This document shows positions 8,426 through 18,342 of a stretch of 62,497 bases of DNA, one piece after another. The DNA comes from Methanolobus vulcani (GTDB taxonomy: Archaea > Halobacteriota > Methanosarcinia > Methanosarcinales > Methanosarcinaceae). The notes under the pieces are model-generated. The model worked only from the letters and a program-made list of their open reading frames with translations, did not search any database and was not told the origin of the DNA. The DNA lies in the NCBI RefSeq assembly GCF_006546655.1, contig NZ_VIAQ01000013.1:1-62497 (forward strand), given 5' to 3'. Each line of letters begins with the position of its first letter. Position 1 is the first letter of the stretch. Made by a program: the position numbers and the translations under genes.

Positions 8426-9037
8426 TTAACTTTCTATTATCTTATTTATTATAAATTGCATATTTCCTCTTTTTTCGAGATTTAAACCAACAAGAAAAGA
8501 CCCTACATGTGCATCTTTTTCATAAAGTATTTTGGATTTAATGTAACCATCTGTTAACCTCGAAGGAGATGCAATTAAAGCCTCAGATACATAGTTTATA
8601 TTTTCAGCTTCATTCCATGTTTTAGCGTTGATTATCATCTGTAGTGCTTCACTTGTATGTCTCATATTTTTTATTTTGCTGAAGTTGACTACAATATTAC
8701 CAAATACACAATACTCATTTGAGTTTATGTATTTCTTAATTTCATCTGCATCACTGATATCTCTTCCAATGACCTCTCCCCGGTACATAACCTTGAGATT
8801 ATCAGTTGGCCATTCATATTCCATGTTTGTCACAAAAGCTAGCAGAATGTTTGCCTCAAGGGCTTTTTTGACTCCGATATTGTGTTTCCTGCCAAGATGC
8901 AATGAGTTCATTTGTTCATCTTTTTTTTCAAGTTTCATTATAGCCTTAATATCTTCATAGTCAAGGATGAAGGCTTTTTCTATTCCTTTGGTGGCATGAA
9001 GCATTTCTATGGCTTTTTTAGCGATCAATGAATTCAA
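8426..9037 (-). CDS. Hypothetical soluble protein
   Basis: I do not recognise this 203-residue protein. It has no membrane segment or signal peptide. Mixed alpha/beta pattern, with stretches such as VKKALEANILLAFVTNMEYEWP and EYCVFGNIVVNF; no catalytic motif stands out. It starts with TTG at 9037 that overlaps the TGA of the upstream gene (TTGA), so it is translationally coupled to the membrane-anchored protein at 9034-9330 and likely works with it. Confidence 0.55.
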   Translation of the reverse strand: MNSLIAKKAIEMLHATKGIEKAFILDYEDIKAIMKLEKKDEQMNSLHLGRKHNIGVKKALEANILLAFVTNMEYEWPTDNLKVMYRGEVIGRDISDADEIKKYINSNEYCVFGNIVVNFSKIKNMRHTSEALQMIINAKTWNEAENINYVSEALIASPSRLTDGYIKSKILYEKDAHVGSFLVGLNLEKRGNMQFIINKIIES

Positions 9038-9330
9038 AATGATTCCTCCACTGGATAAATCAATTTCTTTGATTCCAAAAAAAGCTGGTTAAAAGCAGAT
9101 TCTGTTCTGCCAATGATTTCATGGATAAGCTTAATCTCAGGTTTTACCAGAGATCTAACTATATCGATCAGCCTGTAATTAAGGTCAGCCTCTTTTTTGT
9201 AGATATAAGTCTGCCAGAACAATCCATTTTTATGTATTTCATAAGCTGCATTTTTGTATTCAACTATTTGTGTATACATATTAAACCCCACACAAAAAGC
9301 AATGATTAATAATGTTAATACTAATAACAA
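9034..9330 (-). CDS. Small membrane-anchored protein coupled to the 8426 gene
   Basis: The first 20 residues form a hydrophobic helix (LVLTLLIIAFCVGF); the following ~75 residues are amphipathic and helical and could form a coiled coil (EYKNAAYEIHKNGLFW and onward). No family recognised. Its stop overlaps the TTG start of the next gene by four bases. The pair lies downstream of, and on the same strand as, two sensor kinases. Confidence 0.5.
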   Translation of the reverse strand: MLLVLTLLIIAFCVGFNMYTQIVEYKNAAYEIHKNGLFWQTYIYKKEADLNYRLIDIVRSLVKPEIKLIHEIIGRTESAFNQLFLESKKLIYPVEESF

Positions 9331-9445
9331 TTAGCTGCAATGTATAAATAATTGTATGGTAATTTGTAGTGTGGATGTAGTATAGAACAAGTAGTGCCTG
9401 TATGAGGCAGGGTTCTATCAGAATTCGTTCTATATCAGTACTCAA

Positions 9446-11674
9446 TTATTTTTTTGAATCAATTGGCACTGTAAAAATGAAAGTGCTTCCCTTACCAACT
9501 TCACTTTCAACATCAATTTTACCAGAATGCATCTCCACGTAATACTTAGCAATAGAAAGTCCAAGTCCGGTTCCACCGTGAGTACGGTTTACAAATGAAC
9601 TGACTTGCTTAAATGGATCAAATATAGCTTTTTGTAGTTCTGGTGGAATGCCAATGCCATTGTCAGATACTGATATCTCAACATTGTTATTCACGATTTT
9701 TGAATTAAGCAACACTTTTCCCTTGTTTGGTGTAAATTTGATCGCATTGCTAAGAAGATTGAATATGATCTGTTTGATCTTCATCCTGTCGACGTTTATT
9801 TCCAGCTTTTCAAATTCACTGTTGCTTTCAAAATCAATATTCTTCTCTTTAACCAAGGGTTCCGTTAGTAAAATAATTTCATCTATTATTTCTTTGAGAT
9901 TGGTTATTTCAGGCGTATATTCCATTTTGCCGGATTCTATTTTTGAAATATCAAGAATGTCATTGATAAGTTCTAATAAATGATTGCCACTTCTCTGTAT
10001 ATTAGAAACATAATGCATTTGTTTCTCATTCAGATCACCAAATATTTGTTCATTCAACATTTGGGAGAATCCAATAACAGAATTGAGTGGTGTGCGAAGT
10101 TCATGGCTCATATTTGCAATGAATTCCGATTTGATCTGGTTTGATTCTTCTGCAATGGCCTTCGCCTGAAGAAGAGCCAGTTCAGTATTTTTTCTTTCAG
10201 TTATATCCCTGCATGCACAAAAAGCCAGTTTCTGACCGCCAAGGATCGCTCCGTTAGAACTGATTTCAACATCCAGTAAAGTCCCATCCTTTCGACGGTG
10301 GCGTGTCTCGAATGTACTGCCTGATTCATCAACCTCTTTTACGATCTCAAGTATCTCTTCACGTGTCGAAATGCATTCCCAGTCCCATATGTGTAACTGG
10401 AGTAGTTCATCCATGGAATATCCCAGCATATCTGCATATTTCTGGTTAGCCTCAACAACCTCAGCCTTGTTGTTAACAATGACAATTCCATCATTGGATT
10501 GTTCAAAGAGGATACGTCTCCTGATAGTTTCTTCTGTTATTTTTCCTTTAGCCTCTTTCACAGCATCCAGTACCTGATTGAAACCCCTGGGTATTGGTTC
10601 TAAATCAATACCCACATTAACATTTGCTCTCTTGTCCAGATCACCCTGAAGTGTAGCATTGGTTATGTCATCAAATTCAGTAACTATTTTTTGAATTTCA
10701 CCAGAAATAGATCTCCTTAGAAGGAATGCAGCTAAACCACCAAGGAATCCAAGAACTAAAACAGCCATTATTAAACTGTTCCTGATTGCCAGTAGAGGGC
10801 CTGCAAACTCTTCATAATAAGTATTTGATACTATATACCAATCATATGGCTCATAGTACGTGTAGCCTGCAATTTTTTTGCGCCCCTCCCACTCATAAGC
10901 AATAATACCTTCTTTGTTATTGATAATATCTTTTGCAAAGTCATACTCGAAGATATTCTCGCCTTCTATATTGGGGTGAATCACGAGATTTCCTGCAGAG
11001 TCTATTATATAGATATATCCGTTCTCACCTACAGCAATTTCACCCATATGGTCTCTTATCGTACTGATAAATGGATCTTCAAGAACACCAACGTAAAGAA
11101 TACCTATGATCTCACCAGCACTATTTCTGATCGGTTCGTATGCAGTCAGATACCAATCATTGACCACCCATGCTCTTCCGTAGAACGTTTCACCTTTGTT
11201 GACAACTGTATCATACACAGGTTGCGACACTGTGGTACCGACTGCTCTTTCCCCCTCATTATTGATAACGTTGGTAGAGATTCTCACAGCTTCTCCGTCC
11301 AGCACCTGAAATACAGTAGCAGTTCCTCCTACCATATTTCTTACATTATCGACGATCTCAAAATTATTGTTGACAACATAATCTTCCCCTAATACCATTT
11401 GTCCATCAACAATTTCAGGATTACCTTTTGAGTAAAAAACGGTCCTTGCAACTCTCAGGTCACTATTTACTTTATCTTGTGCAAGGGAGAAAGTAGACTC
11501 TATGTAAAGTTTTTCAAGGAATAACTGGTCATTCATATGCTCTTCTAATTGAGACAAAGTACCTGCTTCTGTTTGCTCGTAAGCATAAAAACCAACAAGC
11601 ATTACAGGTAATATCGTTAATAACAAAGATACTAACAATATTTTATGACTGATACTTATTTTATTAAGATTCAT
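9446..11674 (-). CDS. Sensor histidine kinase: Cache - PAS - HisKA - HATPase
   Basis: Membrane sensor of 742 residues. TM1 is near 13-33, an extracytoplasmic Cache domain follows to about 290 (it includes GYIYIIDSAGNLVIHP and YEPYDWYIVSNTY), TM2 is near 297-317, then a HAMP-like linker, a PAS domain (about 385-495) with its PAC part HRRKDGTLLDVEISSNG, a HisKA domain with the phospho-His in NMSHELRTPLNSVIGF, and a HATPase domain with N box NLLSNAIKFTPN, G1 DNGIGIP and G2 GGTGLGLSIAKYYVEMHSGK. There is no receiver domain and no response regulator beside it, so its partner is encoded elsewhere. It shares strong similarity with the next kinase in the PAS and kinase core. Confidence 0.93.
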   Translation of the reverse strand: MNLNKISISHKILLVSLLLTILPVMLVGFYAYEQTEAGTLSQLEEHMNDQLFLEKLYIESTFSLAQDKVNSDLRVARTVFYSKGNPEIVDGQMVLGEDYVVNNNFEIVDNVRNMVGGTATVFQVLDGEAVRISTNVINNEGERAVGTTVSQPVYDTVVNKGETFYGRAWVVNDWYLTAYEPIRNSAGEIIGILYVGVLEDPFISTIRDHMGEIAVGENGYIYIIDSAGNLVIHPNIEGENIFEYDFAKDIINNKEGIIAYEWEGRKKIAGYTYYEPYDWYIVSNTYYEEFAGPLLAIRNSLIMAVLVLGFLGGLAAFLLRRSISGEIQKIVTEFDDITNATLQGDLDKRANVNVGIDLEPIPRGFNQVLDAVKEAKGKITEETIRRRILFEQSNDGIVIVNNKAEVVEANQKYADMLGYSMDELLQLHIWDWECISTREEILEIVKEVDESGSTFETRHRRKDGTLLDVEISSNGAILGGQKLAFCACRDITERKNTELALLQAKAIAEESNQIKSEFIANMSHELRTPLNSVIGFSQMLNEQIFGDLNEKQMHYVSNIQRSGNHLLELINDILDISKIESGKMEYTPEITNLKEIIDEIILLTEPLVKEKNIDFESNSEFEKLEINVDRMKIKQIIFNLLSNAIKFTPNKGKVLLNSKIVNNNVEISVSDNGIGIPPELQKAIFDPFKQVSSFVNRTHGGTGLGLSIAKYYVEMHSGKIDVESEVGKGSTFIFTVPIDSKK

Positions 11675-11790
11675 CCAGCATACTCCAGATATATCCCAGA
11701 TTATAGATGAAACAATTTCACCTGAATATACACACCAAATCTGTTATTTCCATTACAACATAGTATGTATCTAGTATTCAACGTATCCCA

Positions 11791-13248
11791 CTAAGGATAT
11801 TTAAATTCAATCGGCGTTGTGAATGTGAATGTACTTCCCTTTCCAACTTCACTATCAACCCAGATCTTACCATGATGCAATTCCACAAAATTCTTACATA
11901 TTGCAAGTCCAAGCCCTGTGCCTTCATATTGTCGGGAAAGGGACGAATCAAGCTGACTAAATGGCCTGAAAAGTTTGTCCTGATCTTCTGTAGAGATTCC
12001 AATACCTGTGTCTATCACAGATATATGAGCTACATTTTCTTTCCTCTTTGCTTTGATTGTTACAATGCCCCCGATATCTGTAAACTTTATTGCATTATTA
12101 ATCAGGTTGTAAAGTAGCTGCTTAAACATTCTTCCATCTGCAGTTATAATGTCGAGTTGAGGTTCAATTTCTAGTTTTATCACGATCTCTTTATCAGATG
12201 CAAGTGGCTGCATTAAAGAAAGCATTTCTTCCAATAAGCAATGAACAGAAACTTCCTCTGGTTTTAGTTCAATCTCTCCCGCTTCTATTTTAGAGATATC
12301 TAAGATGTCATTTATAATTCCCAGAAGGTACCTGCCGCTATTGGATACATTGCTTATGTATCGGAGCTGTTTGTCGTTTAATTCTCCAAAAATCCCGTCA
12401 AGAAGGATATCTGAAAAACCTATTATTGAGTTAAGAGGAGTTCTAAGTTCATGACTCATTGTTGCAAGGAATTGCGACTTTGCTTTGTTGGCATATTCTG
12501 CTTCATGTTTTGCATGTAGCAAGTCCCTTTCTGCCTGTTTGCGTGTGGTTATATCTCTGCATACACAAAAACATAGATTCCGATTCTCAAAAATAGCTGC
12601 ATCTGCACAGATATCAACGTCATATAGAGTACCGTCCTTACGGCGATGTGTGGTCTCAAAGTGAGAAACCTGTCTATTAGTTATATTGACCATGCCCTTC
12701 AATTCATCACGTGTGAACCGTGCATCCCAATCCCATATATACAAAGAACTAACCTCTTTTAAGGAATAACCAATCATCCTGGCAAACGCCTCATTAGCTT
12801 CGTAAACTTTTCCATTATTGTCAATGACAACAATACCATCACTAGATTGTTCTATAAAGATCCGTCTTCTGAGATTGTCTTCAATAATTTTGGTTTCCAA
12901 CTTTTTGCGCTCTGTTATATTTCTGATAACAACCAGGATTGCTGGAAGTTCTTTGAAAGTAATTGGACGAAGATTAAGTTCAATTTGTTCCAATGAACCG
13001 TCTTTACATCTACTGTGAGTTTCGAACATTCCTCCGCCAGATGCTATTTTTTCAGTTACTTGTTCATGTAATGTTTTTCTGAATTCCAGAGGAATTATGT
13101 CATACACATTCATCTGAAGCAGTTCTTCTTTAGAATAACCTAAATCATCACAAGTAATCTGATTAACCTCTAAAAAATGACCATCTATATTGGTGATGAC
13201 AATTCCATCATTTACAGAATTAAATATAATTTCATAGGTATCTTTCAA
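11791..13248 (-). CDS. Soluble sensor histidine kinase: PAS - PAS - HisKA - HATPase
   Basis: The 485-residue protein has two PAS domains (about 3-112 and 122-240), HisKA with the phospho-His in TMSHELRTPLNSIIGFSDIL, and HATPase with NLINNAIKFTD, DTGIGI and GTGLGLAICKNFVELHHGK. No membrane segment, so the sensed signal is cytoplasmic. The second PAS domain (WDWDARFTRDEL and PAC HRRKDGTLYDVDI) is a near copy of that in the membrane kinase at 9446-11674, which indicates duplication. It is one of the few genes here ending in TAG; reading through would add 28 residues without family resemblance. Confidence 0.93.
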   Translation of the reverse strand: MKDTYEIIFNSVNDGIVITNIDGHFLEVNQITCDDLGYSKEELLQMNVYDIIPLEFRKTLHEQVTEKIASGGGMFETHSRCKDGSLEQIELNLRPITFKELPAILVVIRNITERKKLETKIIEDNLRRRIFIEQSSDGIVVIDNNGKVYEANEAFARMIGYSLKEVSSLYIWDWDARFTRDELKGMVNITNRQVSHFETTHRRKDGTLYDVDICADAAIFENRNLCFCVCRDITTRKQAERDLLHAKHEAEYANKAKSQFLATMSHELRTPLNSIIGFSDILLDGIFGELNDKQLRYISNVSNSGRYLLGIINDILDISKIEAGEIELKPEEVSVHCLLEEMLSLMQPLASDKEIVIKLEIEPQLDIITADGRMFKQLLYNLINNAIKFTDIGGIVTIKAKRKENVAHISVIDTGIGISTEDQDKLFRPFSQLDSSLSRQYEGTGLGLAICKNFVELHHGKIWVDSEVGKGSTFTFTTPIEFKYP

Positions 13249-13368
13249 TTGTCTTCTCCTGCATGTAATAACGGCTACATAAAATGTATAATTATAGTAG
13301 TATATATAAATTGTTAATAAAAAATGGTTAAATTAAAGATTAACTAAAATTTAAATCAAAAATATTTA

Positions 13369-13842
13369 TTAAATACTTTTGAATTTGGAAACTACACTAT
13401 CTGAAATAATATGTACTTCCATTGAAAACACCATCCCTGTGATACTGGCAATGACAAAGCTGGAAGGTATAGTCTCATAGTTAATTCCAGCTATCAGGAA
13501 AACTGCAGCAACTATTATCAGCAGATTAAGCACAATGGATAATGGTCCTATGACAGGATGATGTGATAGGCCCCTGTGCTTGAATATTTCTTTATATGGC
13601 CACCAGATTCCCTTTAGAATTCCCCATCTTATATAGGGTTTGCTGTTGATATCAAGATCAGGGCTCAGGAATAACGTAGCAAAAATGTAGGCCGCTGAGA
13701 ATATAATTATTGTATAATTATCCAGATATGTGATGAACGGGTCAATACCTTCTCTTACTGCATAATAAAAACCAGCTAGTACTATCGTCAGCACTGCTGC
13801 ATTTATAGCATCATGTGTTTTTCCGTCTGGAATACATTTCAT
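13369..13842 (-). CDS. DUF2227 membrane protein with metal-site His/Asp motifs
   Basis: The 157-residue protein matches the DUF2227 / YdjM-related group of presumed membrane metal-dependent hydrolases. The expected polar motifs are visible: GKTHD at residues 7-11, LSPDLDI near 60, HRGLSHHPVIG near 89-99, and a C-terminal EVHIISD. Four hydrophobic segments are present (about 12-30, 43-60, 100-120 and 125-145). The reaction is unknown. Confidence 0.85.
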   Translation of the reverse strand: MKCIPDGKTHDAINAAVLTIVLAGFYYAVREGIDPFITYLDNYTIIIFSAAYIFATLFLSPDLDINSKPYIRWGILKGIWWPYKEIFKHRGLSHHPVIGPLSIVLNLLIIVAAVFLIAGINYETIPSSFVIASITGMVFSMEVHIISDSVVSKFKSI

Positions 13843-13926
13843 CCCCTAAGCTGTTGCTCATAAAAGGTATTAACCGAATAATATATAATCTTCTTCCATT
13901 AATAGTAAAAATCTGGAGGGTAAACG

Positions 13927-14406
13927 TTGATATTTGCAGGGAAATTGATAAGAATATTAATAGTTCTGACAATGGTTACAATAGCAATTTCTGTTTCTGC
14001 CTGCATGGAAAAAGATCTGAGTCGGGAAAATGATTTCGAAGATATGGTAACCAATGTCGAAAGTATCTCTAATGTAACATGGGAATGGGCAGGCATTATT
14101 GAAGTAGATGTAAAAGAGCCGCTAGTAGTTCCTGACCCTAAGAAATATACTATCAAATTCATGGAAAATAGCACATATTACATTGTTGCAGACTGCAACA
14201 CCGGAAGCGGCACCTATGTACTTGATAACGGTAGCATAAAACTAACTCCCGGACCAATGACACTTATGGCATGCGGAGAAGGTTCTGTTGATGACAAGTA
14301 TCTTGCATATCTTGAAAATGCGGACCTTGTGGTACTTGAGGGAGAGCAACTGAAACTATATCAGAAAGACAGTGATGACAGAATGCTCTTTTCATTGCAG
14401 TATTGA
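13927..14406 (+). CDS. META-domain lipoprotein
   Basis: Signal peptide with a lipobox (ISVSAC, Cys26), then a META domain of the HslJ type in the C-terminal 100 residues, recognised by ADCNTGSGTYVLDNGSIKLT, the T-MAC pattern MTLMACGEG and DRMLFSLQY at the end. META domains occur in outer-surface proteins of unknown role and in heat-inducible HslJ. The TTG start at 13927 is chosen because GGAGGG (13915-13920) lies at the right distance. The gene diverges from the DUF2227 gene. Confidence 0.85.
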   Translation: MIFAGKLIRILIVLTMVTIAISVSACMEKDLSRENDFEDMVTNVESISNVTWEWAGIIEVDVKEPLVVPDPKKYTIKFMENSTYYIVADCNTGSGTYVLDNGSIKLTPGPMTLMACGEGSVDDKYLAYLENADLVVLEGEQLKLYQKDSDDRMLFSLQY

Positions 14407-14461
14407 TCATCTGAAATTAATGCATAAAATATAATTCCGTTAATTACCATTTTAGCATCAA

Positions 14462-15250
14462 ATGGACGAAGAGAAATTTAATGAACTGAAAACATGGTTC
14501 TATACCTATGTCAGTTCATTTTACACAGATGATAGTTTCATTCAGCAGAATGTGATACTAAAAGAAGAACACAGTACAAGGGTTTGTGAAAATGCATCCC
14601 TGATAGCTGCTTCTGAAAAACGAGGAAAAGATGATTATTTTCTTGCAAAGACAATTGCACTTCTCCATGATGTAGGACGCTTTGAACAAATAAGCAAATA
14701 CCGGACTTTTAAGGACAGTGAATCTGAAAACCATGCTGTTTTAGGTGTAAAGGTTCTGAAAACTGCAGGCGTACTTTCAATTCTTCCAGCAGACGAGCAG
14801 AGGATAAACCTGCTTGCTATTGTAAATCACAACAAGTTTCAAATTAAAGGTAATCTGGATGAAAGAACTCTTTTTCATGCAAAACTCATAAGAGATGCAG
14901 ACAAACTTGACATCTATAAAGTTCTGCTGGATCACTATTCTCAAAAGGATGAAATACCAAATCCTGCTCTGTATTTGGGACTACCGGACAAACCTGAATA
15001 CTCCCCGGTAATTGTAAGTGAGATTCTGGATAACAAGGTTGCAAGTGTCAGTCATGTCAAAACCTGCAATGATATGAATCTCACCCGTCTGGCCTGGCTT
15101 TTTGATATGCATTTCAAAGAAACTTTTCGTCTTGTAAAAGAACGTGGGTTTATTGATAAGCTGATAGCAACATTACCACAGAACGATGAAATCAAAACGC
15201 TCCAAGATCACCTCAACGAATATATGGACTTGATTTTAGAGAAACATTGA
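14462..15250 (+). CDS. HD-domain phosphohydrolase
   Basis: The 262-residue protein carries the HD superfamily metal motif: His in EEHSTRV near residue 38, HD in ALLHDVGRFEQI near 71-72, and Asp in LIRDADKLDIYKVL near 146. HD proteins hydrolyse phosphomonoesters or nucleotides in the cytosol; the substrate cannot be read from the sequence. It begins 55 bases after the META gene on the same strand and may be co-transcribed. Confidence 0.9.
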   Translation: MDEEKFNELKTWFYTYVSSFYTDDSFIQQNVILKEEHSTRVCENASLIAASEKRGKDDYFLAKTIALLHDVGRFEQISKYRTFKDSESENHAVLGVKVLKTAGVLSILPADEQRINLLAIVNHNKFQIKGNLDERTLFHAKLIRDADKLDIYKVLLDHYSQKDEIPNPALYLGLPDKPEYSPVIVSEILDNKVASVSHVKTCNDMNLTRLAWLFDMHFKETFRLVKERGFIDKLIATLPQNDEIKTLQDHLNEYMDLILEKH

Positions 15251-15327
15251 ACATATTTTCCGGAAGAATAAACAAGTGGTAAAGAAATTGCACACGGATA
15301 TACAATCATTCTGAAATTGTTCTGTTT

Positions 15328-15481
15328 TTATTGTTGGTCACAACAAAAGTGTTTTTTGGCATGGAGAAGTGGGAGCAAAGCATGGAAGGTGACCAACAAT
15401 AATATGTGCGGGATGAAGTGATGGCTTGTGGGGTGGGTTTTTAGTTGGTACCTGGATGTAAAGCAGGTTATCATCCCGCGC
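15328..15481 (+). ncRNA. Candidate structured RNA: two long stems with G-rich loops
   Basis: Within a 505-base gap without a protein gene, two long-range stems follow each other. Stem 1 pairs TTATTGTTGGTCAC (15328-15341) with GTGACCAACAATAA (15389-15402), 14 perfect base pairs around a 47-base loop. Stem 2 pairs GCGGGATGA (15408-15416) with TCATCCCGC (15471-15479), extended by G-U and G-C pairs, around a 54-base loop. The loops are rich in G and U and poor in C on this strand. GC content is clearly above the surroundings. The rest of the gap (15251-15327 and 15482-15755) shows nothing definite. I know no named RNA family with this shape. Confidence 0.55.
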
Positions 15482-15755
15482 TACCTTTCTATACATCAAT
15501 ATTCATATTTAAAAATGTTCGACTCAAAACAACTGACAAAGGGTTTTATTGTAAAAGAAAATAAAACATACACAGGAAATTTAAAAGAGACAAGGTGAAA
15601 CTATACCTTGAACAATAGAATTAAATCCACATCAGCATTAATCATAAAACAATATTTATCCCTTTACTCCATACATTTTATACTCAGAATTAAGTAATAT
15701 CTTCAAAGAGAACTACAGGTGACCTAGTATTCAGAATTCTAAACGATTTTTACCG

Positions 15756-17126
15756 GTGTTTTTTATCGTAATCTTTTTGCTGACTTTTTTATCTGGTTGC
15801 ATTGATACGCAAACACAGAATGTCTCAGAAGAGAAGTATTCGGAGCAAAACACCAGCATAGAGTCGGTCAATGATTTTGAACCAGTGTATTATACGCAGA
15901 CACTCAAAAGAACGGGTGTGCTGGAGATTGATAATGGTTACTCCTTGAAAATACTGAATATTAGCAAGCAAAACAAAAATATCCTCATATCTTTTAGAAA
16001 AGATGGGAATGAATATGCTACCGGTACCCTGTTTGAAAACAAAACATACAACATAAAGGATACAAACGATGATAATAGCATTTACACCATCACTATAGTT
16101 AGGATATATGACAACAGTTTTTCTGTTGACCTGAGTTATACCATATATCCTGAAATATTCCTTGAAACCGGAATATATGAAGGTAAAATCACCCAAACAG
16201 ATGTGAAAATTAACAGTGACAGTATAACACGGTATTATCGCTGGGAGTATGACAATACTGACTTCTCAGTTGGATATGAATATAATAAGGATGCATATGA
16301 TGCATATTCCGGGAGAAGTCGTAACAGGAATTTTAGTCATTTCGTGAATGACCCTTATGATGATGAACTTATATCCATGATTACAGAACAAATGGCTGAG
16401 CTTGCAGAATCAAATGGTTACAGCAGGGATGAGGTTCCTTATATTGTAATGGCTTTTGTGCAATCTCTTCCTTATGTGAGTGACAGCGCTTCCGCAGGTT
16501 ACGATGAATATCCGCGTTTTCCTTTTGAAACTCTTTATCACGGTGGAGGGGACTGCGAAGATTCATCTATACTTCTGGCAGCCTTGCTCTATGATATGGG
16601 GTATGGAGTTGCACTGGTAGAGTTCCCAGGGCATATGGGTGTAGGTGTTAAAGTTGCAGATTCTCTGGAAGGCAGTTACTTTGATTATTCAGGAGTCCGT
16701 TACTATTATCTTGAAACTACGAATTCCGGTTGGGAAGTAGGAATGATACCCGATGAATACACAGGAGTTGAAGCTTCAGTTCAACCTGTTCTTAAGTCGT
16801 ATCCTCAACTTCAAATAGCATTCAGTGGCAATGCAAGAAGGATCAAGTATGTTACCTATGCAGACCTTGAAATTGAAATAACTAATGTTGGATCTGATGT
16901 TGCTGAAGATCTTGTAATCTACACAACTCTTGAAAGCACAACAGAAAACATGGTATGGGATGAGCTCAGAACTGAAACTCATGAAGGTCTGGATGTTGAT
17001 GAAACTGTGAACTACACAATATCCAATCTTAAAGTACCGGAAGGAAATACCTATCGTGTGGGGATATGGGCATGGGGCTCAAACTCTGAGACTGAATATG
17101 TTTACAGTGACTGGACTACAGCCTGA
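15756..17126 (+). CDS. Transglutaminase-like lipoprotein
   Basis: Lipoprotein signal (FLLTFLSGC, Cys15), an N-terminal beta-rich region of about 150 residues, and a transglutaminase/papain-like core: FVQSLPYV, the nucleophile segment GGGDCEDSSILLAALLYDMG with Cys near residue 267, and the His in FPGHMGVGVKV near 290. The last 110 residues resemble an immunoglobulin-like CARDB module (ITNVGSDVAEDLVIYTTL). Probably an extracellular lipid-anchored enzyme that acts on surface proteins. GTG at 15756 is the likely start, though ribosome-site support is weak. Its 3' end converges on the decarboxylase gene. Confidence 0.82.
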   Translation: MFFIVIFLLTFLSGCIDTQTQNVSEEKYSEQNTSIESVNDFEPVYYTQTLKRTGVLEIDNGYSLKILNISKQNKNILISFRKDGNEYATGTLFENKTYNIKDTNDDNSIYTITIVRIYDNSFSVDLSYTIYPEIFLETGIYEGKITQTDVKINSDSITRYYRWEYDNTDFSVGYEYNKDAYDAYSGRSRNRNFSHFVNDPYDDELISMITEQMAELAESNGYSRDEVPYIVMAFVQSLPYVSDSASAGYDEYPRFPFETLYHGGGDCEDSSILLAALLYDMGYGVALVEFPGHMGVGVKVADSLEGSYFDYSGVRYYYLETTNSGWEVGMIPDEYTGVEASVQPVLKSYPQLQIAFSGNARRIKYVTYADLEIEITNVGSDVAEDLVIYTTLESTTENMVWDELRTETHEGLDVDETVNYTISNLKVPEGNTYRVGIWAWGSNSETEYVYSDWTTA

Positions 17127-17145
17127 AATTGTAAATTAAAAAAGA

Positions 17146-17166
17146 AAAGAAGGATATTCCTTCTTT
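17146..17166. terminator. Bidirectional hairpin between convergent genes
   Basis: AAAGAAGGA, loop TAT, TCCTTCTTT: nine perfect base pairs between the stop codons at 17126 and 17170, with A-rich and T-rich flanks that would serve both strands. Confidence 0.6.
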
Positions 17167-17169
17167 CTA

Positions 17170-18342
17170 TCAGATAACATATGCTTTCAAAGGCGGCAAG
17201 CCATTAAAAGCAATGGAACTGTAACTCTGGGTATAAGCTCCGGTAGTGAATATGTAAAGTCTTTCATTTTCATGCAGGCTTTCAGGGAACACATATTTGT
17301 GGTCTTCATAAAGAATATCCATACTATCACATGTAGGACCTGCAAGGATTACTTCTTCTTCGCATCCTTCACTTTCGGAATAAATAGGATACTTAATGCA
17401 TTCATCAAGTGTTTCTATGAGTCCGCCAAACTTTCCTATATCAAGATATACCCAGTGGTACTGATTAAGTCTGGCTTTCTTTGAGACCATTATGACTTCT
17501 GTCACAATAACACCTGCATCAGCAACCAATGACCTGCCAGGTTCTATTATAATCTCCGGATGTTCCTCACCAAAGTCTTCCTGTATAAAACGAAGAATCT
17601 CGTGTGCATATGTCTCAAGTTCGTTAGCAGGTGACATATATCTTGCAGGAAAGCCTCCACCCAGATTAATCATTTTAAGCTTAATGCCCTCAAGGGCTAC
17701 TGCCTCAAAGAGGTATTTACATTTTGAAAGTGCATTATCCCACTGTCCTATATCACGCTGCTGTGAACCTACGTGGAAAGAAAGTCCGTAAGGTTCAAGT
17801 CCCATTGCATGTGCTTCGACAATGAGTTCATAGATTACATCAGGGTGAGCACCGAATTTACGTGATAGTGGCCAGTCTGCACCGTCACTTTCGGTGAGCA
17901 GACGGAAGAACACACGTGATCCGGGGGCATTTTTTGCAATCTTCTGGAGATCACTCTCAGAATCTGTTGCAAACATTCTGACGCCTTTCTGATATGCATA
18001 TGCAATATCTTTTTCCTTTTTTATGGTGTTACCATAACTGATCCTTTCCGGAGAAACACCAAGTTTCAGAAGCTGGTCAATCTCGTATACTGTAGCAGCA
18101 TCGAAATTGGAACCTTTATCTTTAAGAACTGAAATGACTTCATCAAGAGGGTTTGCCTTTACCGCATAATATATTTTTACATAAGGCATGTTCTTGATAA
18201 GCTTATCATACATTTTCTCCACTTTGGACAGGTCTACTATAAGAAATGGAGTCTCTTTATCTTTAGAAAACTCTTTCATCTTCTTAAAGTCAGCCTCTGA
18301 TGTGAAATCACTCAGAGGAAAGGTATATTGCACTTTTCTCAT
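17170..18342 (-). CDS. Ornithine/lysine decarboxylase-like PLP enzyme (fold type III)
   Basis: The 390-residue protein belongs to the alanine-racemase-fold decarboxylases of the eukaryotic ODC type. Marks are the PLP lysine in YYAVKANPLDEV (near residue 62), SFHVGSQQRD, the glycine loop NLGGGFPARY, EPGRSLVADAG, and the substrate-specific GPTCDSMDILYEDH that supplies the catalytic Cys and Asp of ornithine decarboxylase. The product would be putrescine (or cadaverine). It is transcribed alone with an AT-rich upstream region (18343-18654) lacking any other feature I can support. Confidence 0.9.
   Translation of the reverse strand: MRKVQYTFPLSDFTSEADFKKMKEFSKDKETPFLIVDLSKVEKMYDKLIKNMPYVKIYYAVKANPLDEVISVLKDKGSNFDAATVYEIDQLLKLGVSPERISYGNTIKKEKDIAYAYQKGVRMFATDSESDLQKIAKNAPGSRVFFRLLTESDGADWPLSRKFGAHPDVIYELIVEAHAMGLEPYGLSFHVGSQQRDIGQWDNALSKCKYLFEAVALEGIKLKMINLGGGFPARYMSPANELETYAHEILRFIQEDFGEEHPEIIIEPGRSLVADAGVIVTEVIMVSKKARLNQYHWVYLDIGKFGGLIETLDECIKYPIYSESEGCEEEVILAGPTCDSMDILYEDHKYVFPESLHENERLYIFTTGAYTQSYSSIAFNGLPPLKAYVI

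Noticed and set aside
11704-11793. UAG at the end of the PAS-PAS kinase as a possible pyrrolysine codon.
   Set aside because: The protein is complete before UAG and the added 28 residues are not kinase-like, so it is an ordinary stop.
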